DNA of 21,342 nt. It comes from Deinococcus marmoris DSM 12784. GTDB taxonomy: Bacteria; Deinococcota; Deinococci; Deinococcales; Deinococcaceae. The notes beneath the pieces are model-generated. The model was not told the DNA's origin. It made no database searches and worked only from the letters and a program-made list of their open reading frames with translations. A program made the translations under genes and the position numbers. Where the stretch lies: contig NZ_JNIV01000076.1 in the NCBI RefSeq assembly GCF_000701405.1, forward strand, positions 1 to 21,342, read 5' to 3'. Positions 1 to 8,913 of this stretch are shown here, piece after piece (within the stretch, counting starts at the first letter, position 1; each line of letters starts with the position of its first letter).

Positions 1-327
1 CAAGAGGGTGTGGATTTCGGGAACAGTGCGGTGGAACGCGAAGCGTTCCTGACCGATGAAAGCCAGGACGTCGAAGCCATATTCGCTGTACGGCAGCGCC
101 AAACGGCCTTCTGCTTCTGGACGAAGTGGCTTACGGAACCACGGGCATACTTCATGTTGACAGCGGCGGATTTTGAGGACATACCTCACCTGTTCCTGCA
201 TCCCGATGAGCGAACGGCTGTTCTGGTAGTCAAGTGGGGCAAACTCGCCACAGATCGGGCAGACCGGAGCCAATCGGTGCAGCGCTTCTTCTCGGTCTGG
301 TGCGTGACGGCGATATTGACGGGCCAT
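1..327 (-). CDS. Transposase, N-terminal part (runs off the left edge)
   Basis: Reading the minus strand from the ATG at 327 gives 109 codons without a stop, reaching base 1 exactly, so the C-terminal part lies outside the window. Residues 23-26 (CPIC) and C56/C61 form a CxxC...CxxxxC pattern that looks like a zinc-binding N-terminus. It is followed by LALPYSEYGFDVLAFIGQE and TVPEIHTLL, wording I recognise from transposases of Chloroflexota and Deinococcota. The catalytic DDE part is not visible, so the IS family cannot be fixed. An extended -10 (TGCTAGAAT on the minus strand, box at 337-342) lies 9 bases upstream of the ATG. Other frames through this stretch (such as plus strand 10-351) are shadows. 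The gene could be intact or broken beyond base 1. The family call rests on remembered sequence similarity only. Confidence 0.6.
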   Translation of the reverse strand, partial: MARQYRRHAPDREEALHRLAPVCPICGEFAPLDYQNSRSLIGMQEQVRYVLKIRRCQHEVCPWFRKPLRPEAEGRLALPYSEYGFDVLAFIGQERFAFHRTVPEIHTLL

Positions 328-693
328 AATGATCAGATTCTAGCAAGCTGATTTTGCCACCGTGGAAAAAAAGACTTCTGCTGCGTCTATCCTCCCAAAT
401 CCTCTTTTTAATTCGCTCACTCCGTTCGATCAAAAGTAAACAGCTCTTTTGACAAATGCTTTAAGCGTGGCAGCGCGGCCCTGGAATTCCTGAGACAGCG
501 CCACCACGCCCTCAGTACGCATTCCATGAGTTTCGTCAACAAACCGGAAGGGAGGGGCACTTCGTTCACTCCACACCCGGAAGTCATCCTGCTCCTACTC
601 GAGTCCGCTCGGATTAAACCGTTCCCGCAAACGATCTGATCGGGTTTTGGCATCACCTGAAGTTCTGCCCTGACGGCGCTGGTTTCCCCCACC
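328..693. other. Gene-free stretch, possible short intergenic repeats
   Basis: No convincing gene lies here. On the minus strand two segments resemble each other loosely: 393-430 (GAACGGAGTGAGCGAATT... followed by AGAGGAT) and 578-615 (GAGCGGACTCGAGTAGG... followed by AGGAT). Both fit a CGAnCGGAnT...AGGAT pattern and may be members of an intergenic repeat family. CCGGAAG also occurs twice, around 543-549 and 577-583. The transposase promoter lies at 337-342. I could not identify an IS terminal inverted repeat or a clear terminator for the gene that ends at 694. Confidence 0.3.
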
Positions 694-914
694 CTACCGC
701 CCCTTCCCGGCCCCCGATCTGCGAATGGCGTCCAGCAATTTGCCCACGGCCTGCGCCACGTTTCCGGCCTCGCGGCGCACTTCGGGGTCACGGGAAAAGC
801 GGATCAGGCGTTCAGAAGCGTCGCGCACGGCGCGCAGCAGGGCCTCGGTGGGAACGCTGGTGCGTCCTGGCCTCTTGCCCGAAGTCCCGCTTCCGGGCGG
901 CGTTTTGGGATCGG

Positions 915-918
<4 letters not shown>
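694..918 (-). CDS. Small hypothetical protein downstream of amylosucrase
   Basis: The protein has 74 residues. The first 20 or so are rich in Pro, Gly, Lys and Thr and look disordered; residues 24-70 look like one or two amphipathic helices rich in Arg, Ala and Glu. No membrane segment, signal peptide or cysteine is present. The ATG at 918 overlaps the amylosucrase stop codon by four bases (ATGA), which favours this start over an in-frame one 27 bases further upstream and implies translational coupling in an operon with amylosucrase. I do not recognise a family. The function is unknown; the tight coupling suggests co-expression with the sucrose/glucan enzyme but shows nothing more. Confidence 0.6.
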
Positions 919-2888
<1,970 letters not shown>

Positions 2889-2896
2889 TGCCTGTC

Positions 2897-2926
2897 AGCA
2901 TACGGTCTGGTTGGAAGTGTTTCCAA
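2897..2926 (-). promoter_or_regulatory. Amylosucrase promoter
   Basis: On the minus strand, TTGGAA (2926-2921) and TATGCT (2902-2897) are separated by 18 bases and act as plausible -35 and -10 boxes. TATGCT lies 8 bases upstream of the ATG at 2888, so transcription would start at or next to the start codon. The -35 box is one arm of the palindrome at 2911-2926, so a bound repressor would block RNA polymerase. Confidence 0.55.
2911..2926. promoter_or_regulatory. LacI-type operator palindrome
   Basis: TTGGAAGTGTTTCCAA has perfect TTGGAA/TTCCAA arms around four bases. It resembles the GGAAACGTTTCC-like operators of LacI/GalR-family sugar regulators, although the centre is GTGT rather than a fully symmetric ACGT. 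It overlaps the -35 box of the amylosucrase gene. The regulator itself is not encoded in the window. Confidence 0.55.
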
Positions 2927-2953
2927 TACCGGAGCCAAAAGTCTGACGGCATG

Positions 2954-2982
2954 AAAAAAGGCGGCAGATCAACTCCGCCGCC
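2954..2982 (-). terminator. Rho-independent terminator of the DUF2171 gene
   Basis: Read on the minus strand, GGCGGC, an 11-base loop and GCCGCC form a perfect six-pair stem followed directly by six T. It begins 18 bases after the stop codon at 3000 and would separate that gene from the amylosucrase promoter. Confidence 0.8.
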
Positions 2983-2999
2983 CACTCTTAAAACTGGGG

Positions 3000-3275
3000 T
3001 TACTTCATGGCCTCTTCGCGGGTGATGTTCAGGTAGACGGCCACGTCGTCCATGCTTTCCACCTGGGTCAGCGCGACGTAATGGTGCTGTCCGTCGCTGC
3101 TATCGTTCCTGGTCAGCTTGACCCTGTCGCCGTCCAGATGGTCCACGGTGCCCACATGCTCACCATTGACGTCCTTGACCTGAAGGTGTTCGCCGCCCTG
3201 ATCCACACGCTCTCTGAGGTTCCTGGCGATGCGCTCGGTGATCTGGCCTCCGTTCGTCTTCTCATTCTGTGTCAT
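3000..3275 (-). CDS. DUF2171 domain protein
   Basis: The protein has 91 residues and is hydrophilic. Its centre (about 32-70) reads [25 protein letters not shown] followed by DGQHHYV, the beta-rich pattern of the DUF2171 family, whose fold resembles PRC-barrels. No signal or membrane segment is seen, so it is probably cytoplasmic. The molecular role of DUF2171 is not established. The start at 3275 is supported by a TAGCCT -10 box (3287-3282, minus strand) six bases upstream of the ATG, implying a leaderless mRNA. A strong terminator follows, so this is a single-gene unit divergent from the DNA glycosylase gene. Confidence 0.8.
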   Translation of the reverse strand: MTQNEKTNGGQITERIARNLRERVDQGGEHLQVKDVNGEHVGTVDHLDGDRVKLTRNDSSDGQHHYVALTQVESMDDVAVYLNITREEAMK

Positions 3276-3281
3276 GTCTTC

Positions 3282-3287
3282 AGGCTA
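3282..3287 (-). promoter_or_regulatory. -10 box, leaderless (DUF2171 gene)
   Basis: TAGCCT on the minus strand, six bases before the ATG at 3275. No good -35 box is seen. Confidence 0.5.
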
Positions 3288-3386
3288 GGCCCGGCAGACG
3301 GCCCCCAGAGTGGTAGGGGCATTAGGGAACGTTGAGAGATGGCCAATTGCGTAAGCCCGCTGGCAGAGGCTACCGCGCCCCTCCCC

Positions 3387-3392
3387 TACTCT
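3387..3392 (+). promoter_or_regulatory. -10 box, leaderless (DNA glycosylase gene)
   Basis: TACTCT, six bases before the ATG at 3399. It favours this start over an in-frame ATG 60 bases further upstream. No clear -35 box is seen. Confidence 0.5.
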
Positions 3393-3398
3393 GCGGCC

Positions 3399-4049
3399 AT
3401 GTTGTTGGACGCGCCAGATACGGACCACGCCCACGCCCTAACCCCCAACTTCTTCGCGGGCGATCCGGTGAAGGTGGCCCGCGAACTGATCGGCGCGGCA
3501 CTGGTGCGTGTGCTGCCAGATGGCACAGTGCTGGCCGCCCGCATCGTGGAGACCGAGGGCTACGATTGCCCGCGCGATCCCAGTTGCCATGTGGTTGCCC
3601 GGCTGCCCGGCGCGGCGGCGGCAATGGGCGGCGAACCGGGCCGCGTGTACTTCCATTCCGCCTATAAACAGGCGCTGCTGAACATCACCTGTCGGCCCGT
3701 GGGCGTGCAGGCGTCCATCCTGATCCGCGCCGTACAGCCGCTGCTGGGCGAGGACCGGATGCGAGAACTCCGCCCCGTTAAACGCCCGATTGACCTGAGC
3801 AACGGCCCCGCCAAACTGGTCACGGCGCTGGGGCTGACTGGGGAATTGAAGGGTCAGCCGATTGATGGTCCCGCCTTCTACATCGTGCCGGGTGAGGCGC
3901 TGCCGGATTCGGAAGTCGAGATCACCTCGCGCGTGGGCCTGCGCCGGGGCGCGGAGTTGCCCTGGCGGTTTCTGATTCGGGGCAACCCGTGGGTATCGCC
4001 GGGAAAACCAAGCGCAGCCGCGACGGAAACGGGCCTCAGTCAGCCGTGA
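3399..4049 (+). CDS. 3-methyladenine (alkyladenine) DNA glycosylase, AAG/MPG family
   Basis: The enzyme removes alkylated and deaminated purines to start base-excision repair. The protein has 216 residues, normal for bacterial members. ARIVETEGY (47-55) carries the catalytic Glu, E53, which aligns with human E125, and Y55; H64 follows in DPSCH. LLNITC at 93-98 corresponds to the MNIS segment of the human enzyme, and [14 protein letters not shown] (133-146) is the family's GPxKL motif. The usual YGM wording before the Asn is replaced by AYKQ, a divergence of the pocket region. The start at 3399 is chosen because TACTCT lies six bases upstream; an earlier in-frame ATG at 3339 would add 20 residues unlike the family. 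The 3' end overlaps the convergent meaB gene by 14 bases. Confidence 0.88.
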   Translation: MLLDAPDTDHAHALTPNFFAGDPVKVARELIGAALVRVLPDGTVLAARIVETEGYDCPRDPSCHVVARLPGAAAAMGGEPGRVYFHSAYKQALLNITCRPVGVQASILIRAVQPLLGEDRMRELRPVKRPIDLSNGPAKLVTALGLTGELKGQPIDGPAFYIVPGEALPDSEVEITSRVGLRRGAELPWRFLIRGNPWVSPGKPSAAATETGLSQP

Positions 4050-4977
4050 GCGCGGCCACACCCTGAATTGCCGTCAGTCTGCCCGCTTCCACATCGGCAC
4101 GCAGACTCTGGAGCTTTCGCGGGTCCAATCCACTTCGGAACACTCGCCACGCAGTCTCACGCAGCAATTCATCAAACCACTGGGCGGTTTGGGTGCGGCG
4201 TCTAACTTCCAGATTGACCTCCTGCACGTATTCCAGCACCACGTTCCACACTTCCGGCACGCCCTCACCCGTCAAGGCAGAGGCACGCAGGGAGCGGGGC
4301 CGCCAGGGGGCATCGTGTGGGGTCAGCAGGTTCAGGGCGGCGCGCAACTCGGTCTGGGCGCGGATTGCTGCTTTCGGATCGCTGTCGGCCTTGTTCACCA
4401 CGCACACGTCGGCCAGTTCCATGATGCCGCGCTTGATGCCCTGCAACTCATCCCCGGCGTTGGGCAGCGTGAGCAGCACGAACAGATCGGTCATGGCGGC
4501 CACCTGCGTCTCGCTCTGGCCCACGCCCACGGTTTCCACCAGCACCACGTCGTAACCCGCCGCCTCGCACAGCGTGATGGCCTCGCGGGTGCGCCGCGCC
4601 ACGCCGCCCAGATTTCCGCTGGCCGGGCTGGGACGGATGTAGGCGTTAGGGTGAACGGTCAGCCGGGGCATACGCGTCTTGTCGCCCATGATGCTGCCCC
4701 CCGTGCGGGCGCTGCTGGGGTCCACGGCCAGCACGGCGACTTTGTGACCCGCATCGGCCAGATGAATGCCCAGCGCCTCAATGAAAGTGGATTTGCCCAC
4801 CCCCGGCACCCCGGTCAGCCCCACCCGGATGGACTGCCCGGCGTGCGGCGCGACTTCCGACAGCAAAGCCTGTGCTTCGGCCTCGTGATCGGCGCGCGTG
4901 GACTCGCTGAGGGTGATGGCGCGGGCCAGCGCGCGGCGACTGCCGGACAGGAGAGGGGCGGCTAGTGGGTGGGCCAT
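4036..4977 (-). CDS. meaB: Methylmalonyl-CoA mutase-associated GTPase MeaB
   Basis: This G3E-type P-loop GTPase (313 residues, full length) loads and protects the adenosylcobalamin of methylmalonyl-CoA mutase. Walker A is GVPGVGKS at 56-63, followed by AVDPSS, GDKTRM near 98-103, [10 protein letters not shown] at 147-156 and the base-recognition motif NKAD at 195-198. The older name ArgK, arginine transport kinase, is obsolete for this family. The gene lies 46 bases downstream of its client mutase on the same strand, so the two are almost certainly co-transcribed. I see no strong ribosome-binding site in front of the ATG at 4977. The stop region overlaps the convergent DNA glycosylase gene by 14 bases. 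Confidence 0.93.
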   Translation of the reverse strand: MAHPLAAPLLSGSRRALARAITLSESTRADHEAEAQALLSEVAPHAGQSIRVGLTGVPGVGKSTFIEALGIHLADAGHKVAVLAVDPSSARTGGSIMGDKTRMPRLTVHPNAYIRPSPASGNLGGVARRTREAITLCEAAGYDVVLVETVGVGQSETQVAAMTDLFVLLTLPNAGDELQGIKRGIMELADVCVVNKADSDPKAAIRAQTELRAALNLLTPHDAPWRPRSLRASALTGEGVPEVWNVVLEYVQEVNLEVRRRTQTAQWFDELLRETAWRVFRSGLDPRKLQSLRADVEAGRLTAIQGVAALTAD

Positions 4978-5023
4978 AGGATTGGGATGGAAGAGTCGGA
5001 CAGGAGGGGGGCGAGGGCGGGCT

Positions 5024-7177
5024 TCAAACCGCTTGCCCGTTCCGCTCGTTCAACAGCCGCAGAACCTCCCGCGCACTGGTCAGAATCGGCGTTCCAGGGC
5101 CGAAGATGCCCGCCACGCCCGCCGCCCGCAGCGCCGCGTAATCCTGCTGGGGAATCACGCCGCCCGCGATCACCAGAATATCTCCTGCCTCCTGCTCCCT
5201 GAGTGCGGCGATCAACTGCGGAATCAGCGTCTTGTGCCCCGCCGCCTGGGAACTGACGCCGATCACATGCACGTCGTTTTCCACCGCCTGCCGCGCGGCC
5301 TCGTCGGGGGTCTGGAACAGCGGTCCCACATCCACATCGAAGCCCAGATCGGCGAATCCGGTGGCAATGACCTTCGCGCCCCGGTCATGGCCGTCTTGGC
5401 CCATCTTGACCACCAGCATGCGCGGGCGGCGGCCCTCGGCCTCGGCAAAGGCTTCGATGTCGCCCTGCAACGCGGCGAAGCCCTCGTCCCCGGCGTAACC
5501 CTGGGCGTACACGCCGCTGAGGGTGCGGACCTCGGCGCTGTGGCGGCCCCAGACCCGCTCCAGCGCATCCGACACTTCGCCCACCGTGCAGCGGGCGCGC
5601 ATGGCCTCCACCGACAGGGCCAGCAGGTTGCCGTCTCCGTTGCGGGCGGCGTTTTCCAGCGCGTCCAGACACACCTTGACCGCCTCCGGGTCACGCTCGG
5701 CCTTGACCCGGTTCAGCCGGGCAATCTGGGATTCGCGCACGGCGTCGTTGTCGATGTCCAGCAACTCCACGGGCGTCTGCTCCTGAAGGCGGTACTTGTT
5801 GACGCCCACGATCACGTCCTCGCCCCGGTCAATGCGGGCCTGTTTGCGGGCCGCACTTTCCTCAATGCGGAGCTTGGGAATCCCGGCCTCAATGGCCTTC
5901 GCCATACCGCCCAGTTCTTCCACCTCGTGCATCAGCTCACGCGCCTTCTCGGCCAGATCGTAGGTCAGGCGTTCCATCAGATATGAGCCGCCCCAGGGGT
6001 CCACCACGTCGGGAATCCCAGTTTCTTCCTGAATCAGCAACTGGGTATTGCGGGCAATCCGGGCCGAGAACTCGGTGGGCAGGCCAATCGCCTCGTCAAA
6101 GGCGTTGGTGTGCAGGCTCTGGGTGCCGCCAAAGACCGCCGCCATCGCCTCAACGGCAGTCCGCACGACGTTGTTGTACGGGTCTTGCTCGGTCAGGGAC
6201 CAGCCGGAGGTCTGGCAGTGGGTTCGCAACGCGCGGCTCATCGGGTTTTTGGGACCAAAGCCCGCCATGATCTCGTCCCACAGCAGGCGGGCGGCGCGCA
6301 GCTTGGCAACCTCGGTATAGAAGTTCATGCCGATGGCGAAGAAGAACGACAGGCGCGGGGCGAAGGCGTCCACGTCCAGCCCCTTCTTCAGCGCGGCCCG
6401 CACGTATTCCAGGCCGTCTGCCAGGGTGTAGGCCAGCTCCAGCGCGGCGTTTGCCCCGGCCTCCTGCAAGTGGTAGCCGCTGATGGAGATGGAATTAAAG
6501 CGCGGCATCTTCTCGGCGGTGTAGGCGATGATGTCCGCGACGATCCGCATGGACGGCTCCGGCGGGTAGATGTAGGTGTTGCGGACCATGAACTCTTTGA
6601 GAATGTCGTTCTGGATGGTCCCCGAGAGCTGGTCCAGCCCCGCCCCGCCCTCCTGCCCGGCCACGATGTATCCGGCCAGAATCGGCAGCACCGCGCCGTT
6701 CATGGTCATGGACACCGACATCTGGTCCAGCGGAATGCCGTCGAACAGCAGTTTCATGTCCTCCACGCTGTCGATGGCGACTCCGGCCTTGCCCACGTCA
6801 CCCACCACGCGCGGGTGATCGGAGTCGTAGCCCCGGTGCGTCGCCAGGTCAAAGGCCACAGACAGGCCCTTTTGCCCGGCGGCCAGATTGCGGCGGTAGA
6901 AGGCGTTGCTGGCCTCGGCGGTGGAAAAGCCCGCGTACTGCCGGATGGTCCAGGGGCGGGCGGCGTACATGGTGGCGCGGGGGCCGCGCGTGTAGGGAGA
7001 AAGTCCGGGCAGGGTGTCGGCCCCGCCGTCTTCAGGCAGATCGGCGCGGGTGTAGAGCGCTTTCAGAATCAGGCCCTCGGGCGTCGTGCGGTTCAGCGTT
7101 TCTGGCTCCGCGCCCTTCAGGTCCTTGCGGGCCAGCGCCTTCCAGGCGTCCAGCTTGGGTGTGTGTTGATCGCTCAT
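5024..7177 (-). CDS. scpA: Methylmalonyl-CoA mutase, single-chain
   Basis: The enzyme interconverts (R)-methylmalonyl-CoA and succinyl-CoA using adenosylcobalamin, in propionyl-CoA and branched-chain/odd-chain degradation. The 717-residue chain contains both parts. The TIM-barrel half has the substrate-binding block [20 protein letters not shown] (61-80), PPEPSMR ending at R211, and GYHLQEAGA with H236, matching the catalytic His of the Propionibacterium enzyme. The C-terminal B12 domain (about 585-717) has DGHDRG at 595-600, with H597 as the lower axial ligand of cobalt, and IAGGVIP near 670. It is therefore a catalytic subunit that needs no separate B12 subunit. A GGAGG ribosome-binding site (7191-7187) lies nine bases before the ATG. 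meaB follows in the same operon, and a palindrome at 7219-7234 probably controls both. Confidence 0.95.
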   Translation of the reverse strand: MSDQHTPKLDAWKALARKDLKGAEPETLNRTTPEGLILKALYTRADLPEDGGADTLPGLSPYTRGPRATMYAARPWTIRQYAGFSTAEASNAFYRRNLAAGQKGLSVAFDLATHRGYDSDHPRVVGDVGKAGVAIDSVEDMKLLFDGIPLDQMSVSMTMNGAVLPILAGYIVAGQEGGAGLDQLSGTIQNDILKEFMVRNTYIYPPEPSMRIVADIIAYTAEKMPRFNSISISGYHLQEAGANAALELAYTLADGLEYVRAALKKGLDVDAFAPRLSFFFAIGMNFYTEVAKLRAARLLWDEIMAGFGPKNPMSRALRTHCQTSGWSLTEQDPYNNVVRTAVEAMAAVFGGTQSLHTNAFDEAIGLPTEFSARIARNTQLLIQEETGIPDVVDPWGGSYLMERLTYDLAEKARELMHEVEELGGMAKAIEAGIPKLRIEESAARKQARIDRGEDVIVGVNKYRLQEQTPVELLDIDNDAVRESQIARLNRVKAERDPEAVKVCLDALENAARNGDGNLLALSVEAMRARCTVGEVSDALERVWGRHSAEVRTLSGVYAQGYAGDEGFAALQGDIEAFAEAEGRRPRMLVVKMGQDGHDRGAKVIATGFADLGFDVDVGPLFQTPDEAARQAVENDVHVIGVSSQAAGHKTLIPQLIAALREQEAGDILVIAGGVIPQQDYAALRAAGVAGIFGPGTPILTSAREVLRLLNERNGQAV

Positions 7178-7218
7178 GCGCTGTGGCCTCCGTGTGGGGC
7201 CATGATGCCACGCGCGGG

Positions 7219-7234
7219 CCTAACGGGCGTTAGG
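7219..7234. promoter_or_regulatory. TetR-type operator palindrome upstream of methylmalonyl-CoA mutase
   Basis: CCTAACGGGCGTTAGG has perfect seven-base arms around GG. The core CTAACGnnCGTTAG fits CNAACGNNCGTTNG, which I remember as the consensus of PaaR, a TetR-family repressor of phenylacetate catabolism in Thermus. The site lies 42-57 bases upstream of the mutase ATG, a suitable position for repressing the mutase-meaB operon. The regulator is not in the window. Confidence 0.5.
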
Positions 7235-7285
7235 AAGAGACTGAGAAAAGAGATCAAGAGAAAAGCGGGGCAAAGAGAGATTGCC

Positions 7286-7540
7286 TCAACTTTCCCCGGC
7301 CACTGCCCGCGCCAGCGCTTCCTCGATGCCCCGCCCACGCCAGCCGGTTTCCAGGAATTGCACCTCTTCCCCGTCCCACCGCAGGTACGCGCCAATCACG
7401 GCTCCCCCTGCGATGGCAAGAGCGGCGGTATCGAGACTGTCCAGCGGGGCATCTGGACACAGGCGGGCGGCGGCGGCGCGCAGGGCCGGGGCCAGCGGCA
7501 GCGGCGGGCGGGTGACACGGATACGGGCAGGCAGGCTCAC
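7286..7540 (-). CDS. Small hypothetical protein, GTG start
   Basis: The 84-residue protein starts at a GTG (7540). I chose this start because TACCCT (7552-7547, minus strand) lies six bases upstream, the same geometry as at other genes here; a longer open frame continues upstream but looks non-coding. The sequence is Ala-, Leu- and Arg-rich, with a compact centre (LDTAALAIAGGAVIGAYLRWDG, here described as residues 38-57) and the C-terminal wording LETGWRGRGIEEALARA. The latter resembles the acetyl-CoA-binding turn (RGRGIG) of GNAT acetyltransferases, but the protein is too short for a complete GNAT fold. It may be a stand-alone small domain or a remnant. It lies 108 bases upstream of, and on the same strand as, the mutase gene. 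Function is unknown. Confidence 0.5.
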   Translation of the reverse strand: MSLPARIRVTRPPLPLAPALRAAAARLCPDAPLDSLDTAALAIAGGAVIGAYLRWDGEEVQFLETGWRGRGIEEALARAVAGES

Positions 7541-7546
7541 GCCCAC

Positions 7547-7552
7547 AGGGTA
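7547..7552 (-). promoter_or_regulatory. -10 box, leaderless (GTG-started small gene)
   Basis: TACCCT on the minus strand, six bases before the GTG at 7540. The region to 7616 is the shared divergent promoter region. Confidence 0.4.
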
Positions 7553-7615
7553 CACAGCCACCTGGAGGGGGTGGAGGGGTGTGAATTTTTTCGCTGTCCG
7601 GCAGGTCACTTTGAA

Positions 7616-7621
7616 TAGAAT
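7616..7621 (+). promoter_or_regulatory. -10 box, leaderless (leader ORF)
   Basis: TAGAAT, seven bases before the ATG at 7629 of the 14-codon leader ORF. Confidence 0.45.
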
Positions 7622-7628
7622 GCGCCCG

Positions 7629-7673
7629 ATGACCGACAGACCACAGGACAGCCACTTGAGAACGCAGCACTGA
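7629..7673 (+). CDS. Putative 14-residue leader peptide
   Basis: The peptide is MTDRPQDSHLRTQH. The ATG follows a TAGAAT box by seven bases, so the mRNA would begin at or near this codon and the peptide would be read first. Its stop overlaps the next ATG (TGATG, sharing base 7673), and the next gene has no ribosome-binding site of its own. This is the layout of a leaderless leader ORF that delivers ribosomes to the downstream gene by termination-reinitiation. No stretch of repeated regulatory codons points to amino-acid attenuation. Whether the peptide has a function of its own is unknown. Confidence 0.4.
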   Translation: MTDRPQDSHLRTQH

Positions 7674-7927
7674 TGCGCGCCCTGGCCTGGATTCTGACCG
7701 TGGTCCTGATCGCCTTCGTGCTGGGACTGGCGACGCTGACCCTGGGGGCTTTCGCATCGCTGGGGTCCGGCGCGCCGCTGTGGCTGCGTTCGGTGGGCAG
7801 CCTGGAACATGCCCTGAGCGCTCAACTCGGCCTGGGCACCCTGACCAATTTTGCGCGTGCCCTGGGGCTGGCCGTGCTGACCAGCGCACTGGCGGGACTG
7901 GCGGCCTACATCAAACCGAGGGTTTAA
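7673..7927 (+). CDS. Small two-helix inner-membrane protein
   Basis: The 84-residue protein has two hydrophobic segments, about residues 4-30 (LAWILTVVLIAFVLGLATLT...) and 60-80 (ARALGLAVLTSALAGLAAYI), joined by a short polar loop containing SLEHALSAQL. The C-terminus KPRV is positive. It should lie in the cytoplasmic membrane. I recognise no family. The ATG at 7673 has no Shine-Dalgarno sequence and overlaps the stop of the 14-codon leader ORF by one base, so translation is probably coupled to it. The gene converges on csaB with an 11-base gap. Confidence 0.6.
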   Translation: MRALAWILTVVLIAFVLGLATLTLGAFASLGSGAPLWLRSVGSLEHALSAQLGLGTLTNFARALGLAVLTSALAGLAAYIKPRV

Positions 7928-7938
7928 AACCCTGATCC

Positions 7939-8913
7939 CTAATTCAGCGCCCGGCTGAAGCTGTGAGAGGCGCGCAGTTTCATGTCCTCGATGGCATTCC
8001 AGTCGGGAGTAACGCGGCGAACCGCCTCCTCCACCAGCGTCGGGGAAACCGGGGGCAGCGGATGGCTGGGTGCGCCCGCATCGGTGCAGAAGCCCTGGAC
8101 CTTGGGATCGTAGGCGATACCGGAAAACGGTGTTCCGGCGGCGGCGGCCAGAATCAGGGCGTGCAGGCGCACGCCGATCACGTAACCGCTGCGGGCGATG
8201 GTGTCCAGCGCGGTCTGCGGATCGCGGGTGCTGACCACATGGTTTGCCCCCAGGGCGTGCGCCGCCGCGTCGTCGTGGTCCGGCATGAAGCTCAGGGCCG
8301 TGACGTGCCGCCCAGCGCGGCGAAGCTGCACCGTGACCTGTTGCAGGGATTCCAGCGCCTCCTTCACGTCGCCGCGCGGAGCGATGATCACGCTTTGCAG
8401 GTCACGGTTTAGATCTGGCGTGGGCGACAGCAGCAGGGCCGGATCACCGCCCAGTTCGCCCTTCAGGCCCAGCCCTTCCAGGGTTTCCAGGCTGCCTGCG
8501 TCTCGCACGATGATCCGCAGGCCCGCCAGCGCGGCGGCCACCCTGCGCCCGCCTTCCGGCGACAGGGGACCAACGCTCTGGTTGAAGATCACCACGCGCT
8601 TGCCCATCATTCGGGCCAGCCGGACCACGCCCAGGTAATAGCTCAGGGTACGGGCGCTGGTCTTGTCCTGAAGCAGACCGCCGCCCCCGCTGAGCAGCAC
8701 GCTGGAACGGGCCACCGCCGAGAGCAGCGGCAGGGGTTTCATGCGCGCCGCCGCCTCGCTGCCGTAAGTCTGGGCCGATTCCTGCGGCGTATTGGAGAGC
8801 AGCAGCGGAGTCAGGCCACGCTTCTTGACCTCACGGGTGATCGCCAGCGCAATGGCCTCGTCGCCCGTGTTGCCAAAACCGTAATAGCCGCTGACGGCCA
8901 CGCGGCGGCTCAC
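7939..8913 (-). CDS. csaB: Polysaccharide pyruvyl transferase CsaB
   Basis: CsaB adds a pyruvyl ketal to the cell-wall-linked polysaccharide; SLH domains of S-layer proteins bind the pyruvylated glycan, so the enzyme anchors the outer layer. The 324-residue protein is full length. Motifs: SGYYGFGNTGDEA at 8-20, SGGGGLLQD at 75-83, GVRLHAL at 247-253 and AYDPKVQGF at 267-275, all typical of the family. The GTG at 8913 overlaps the stop of the DUF5693 gene by four bases (GTGA), which decides this start over an ATG 51 bases further upstream inside that gene. The two genes form a coupled operon. No signal peptide is present, in line with cytoplasmic action on a lipid-linked precursor. Confidence 0.9.
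   Translation of the reverse strand: MSRRVAVSGYYGFGNTGDEAIALAITREVKKRGLTPLLLSNTPQESAQTYGSEAAARMKPLPLLSAVARSSVLLSGGGGLLQDKTSARTLSYYLGVVRLARMMGKRVVIFNQSVGPLSPEGGRRVAAALAGLRIIVRDAGSLETLEGLGLKGELGGDPALLLSPTPDLNRDLQSVIIAPRGDVKEALESLQQVTVQLRRAGRHVTALSFMPDHDDAAAHALGANHVVSTRDPQTALDTIARSGYVIGVRLHALILAAAAGTPFSGIAYDPKVQGFCTDAGAPSHPLPPVSPTLVEEAVRRVTPDWNAIEDMKLRASHSFSRALN

Noticed and set aside
10..351. 113-codon plus-strand ORF at the left end
   Set aside because: The opposite strand carries transposase-like wording with a cysteine pattern and a promoter; the plus frame shows no motif.
6110..7618. 502-codon plus-strand ORF opposite methylmalonyl-CoA mutase
   Set aside because: Shadow of a complete, motif-bearing mutase gene; no domain wording of its own.
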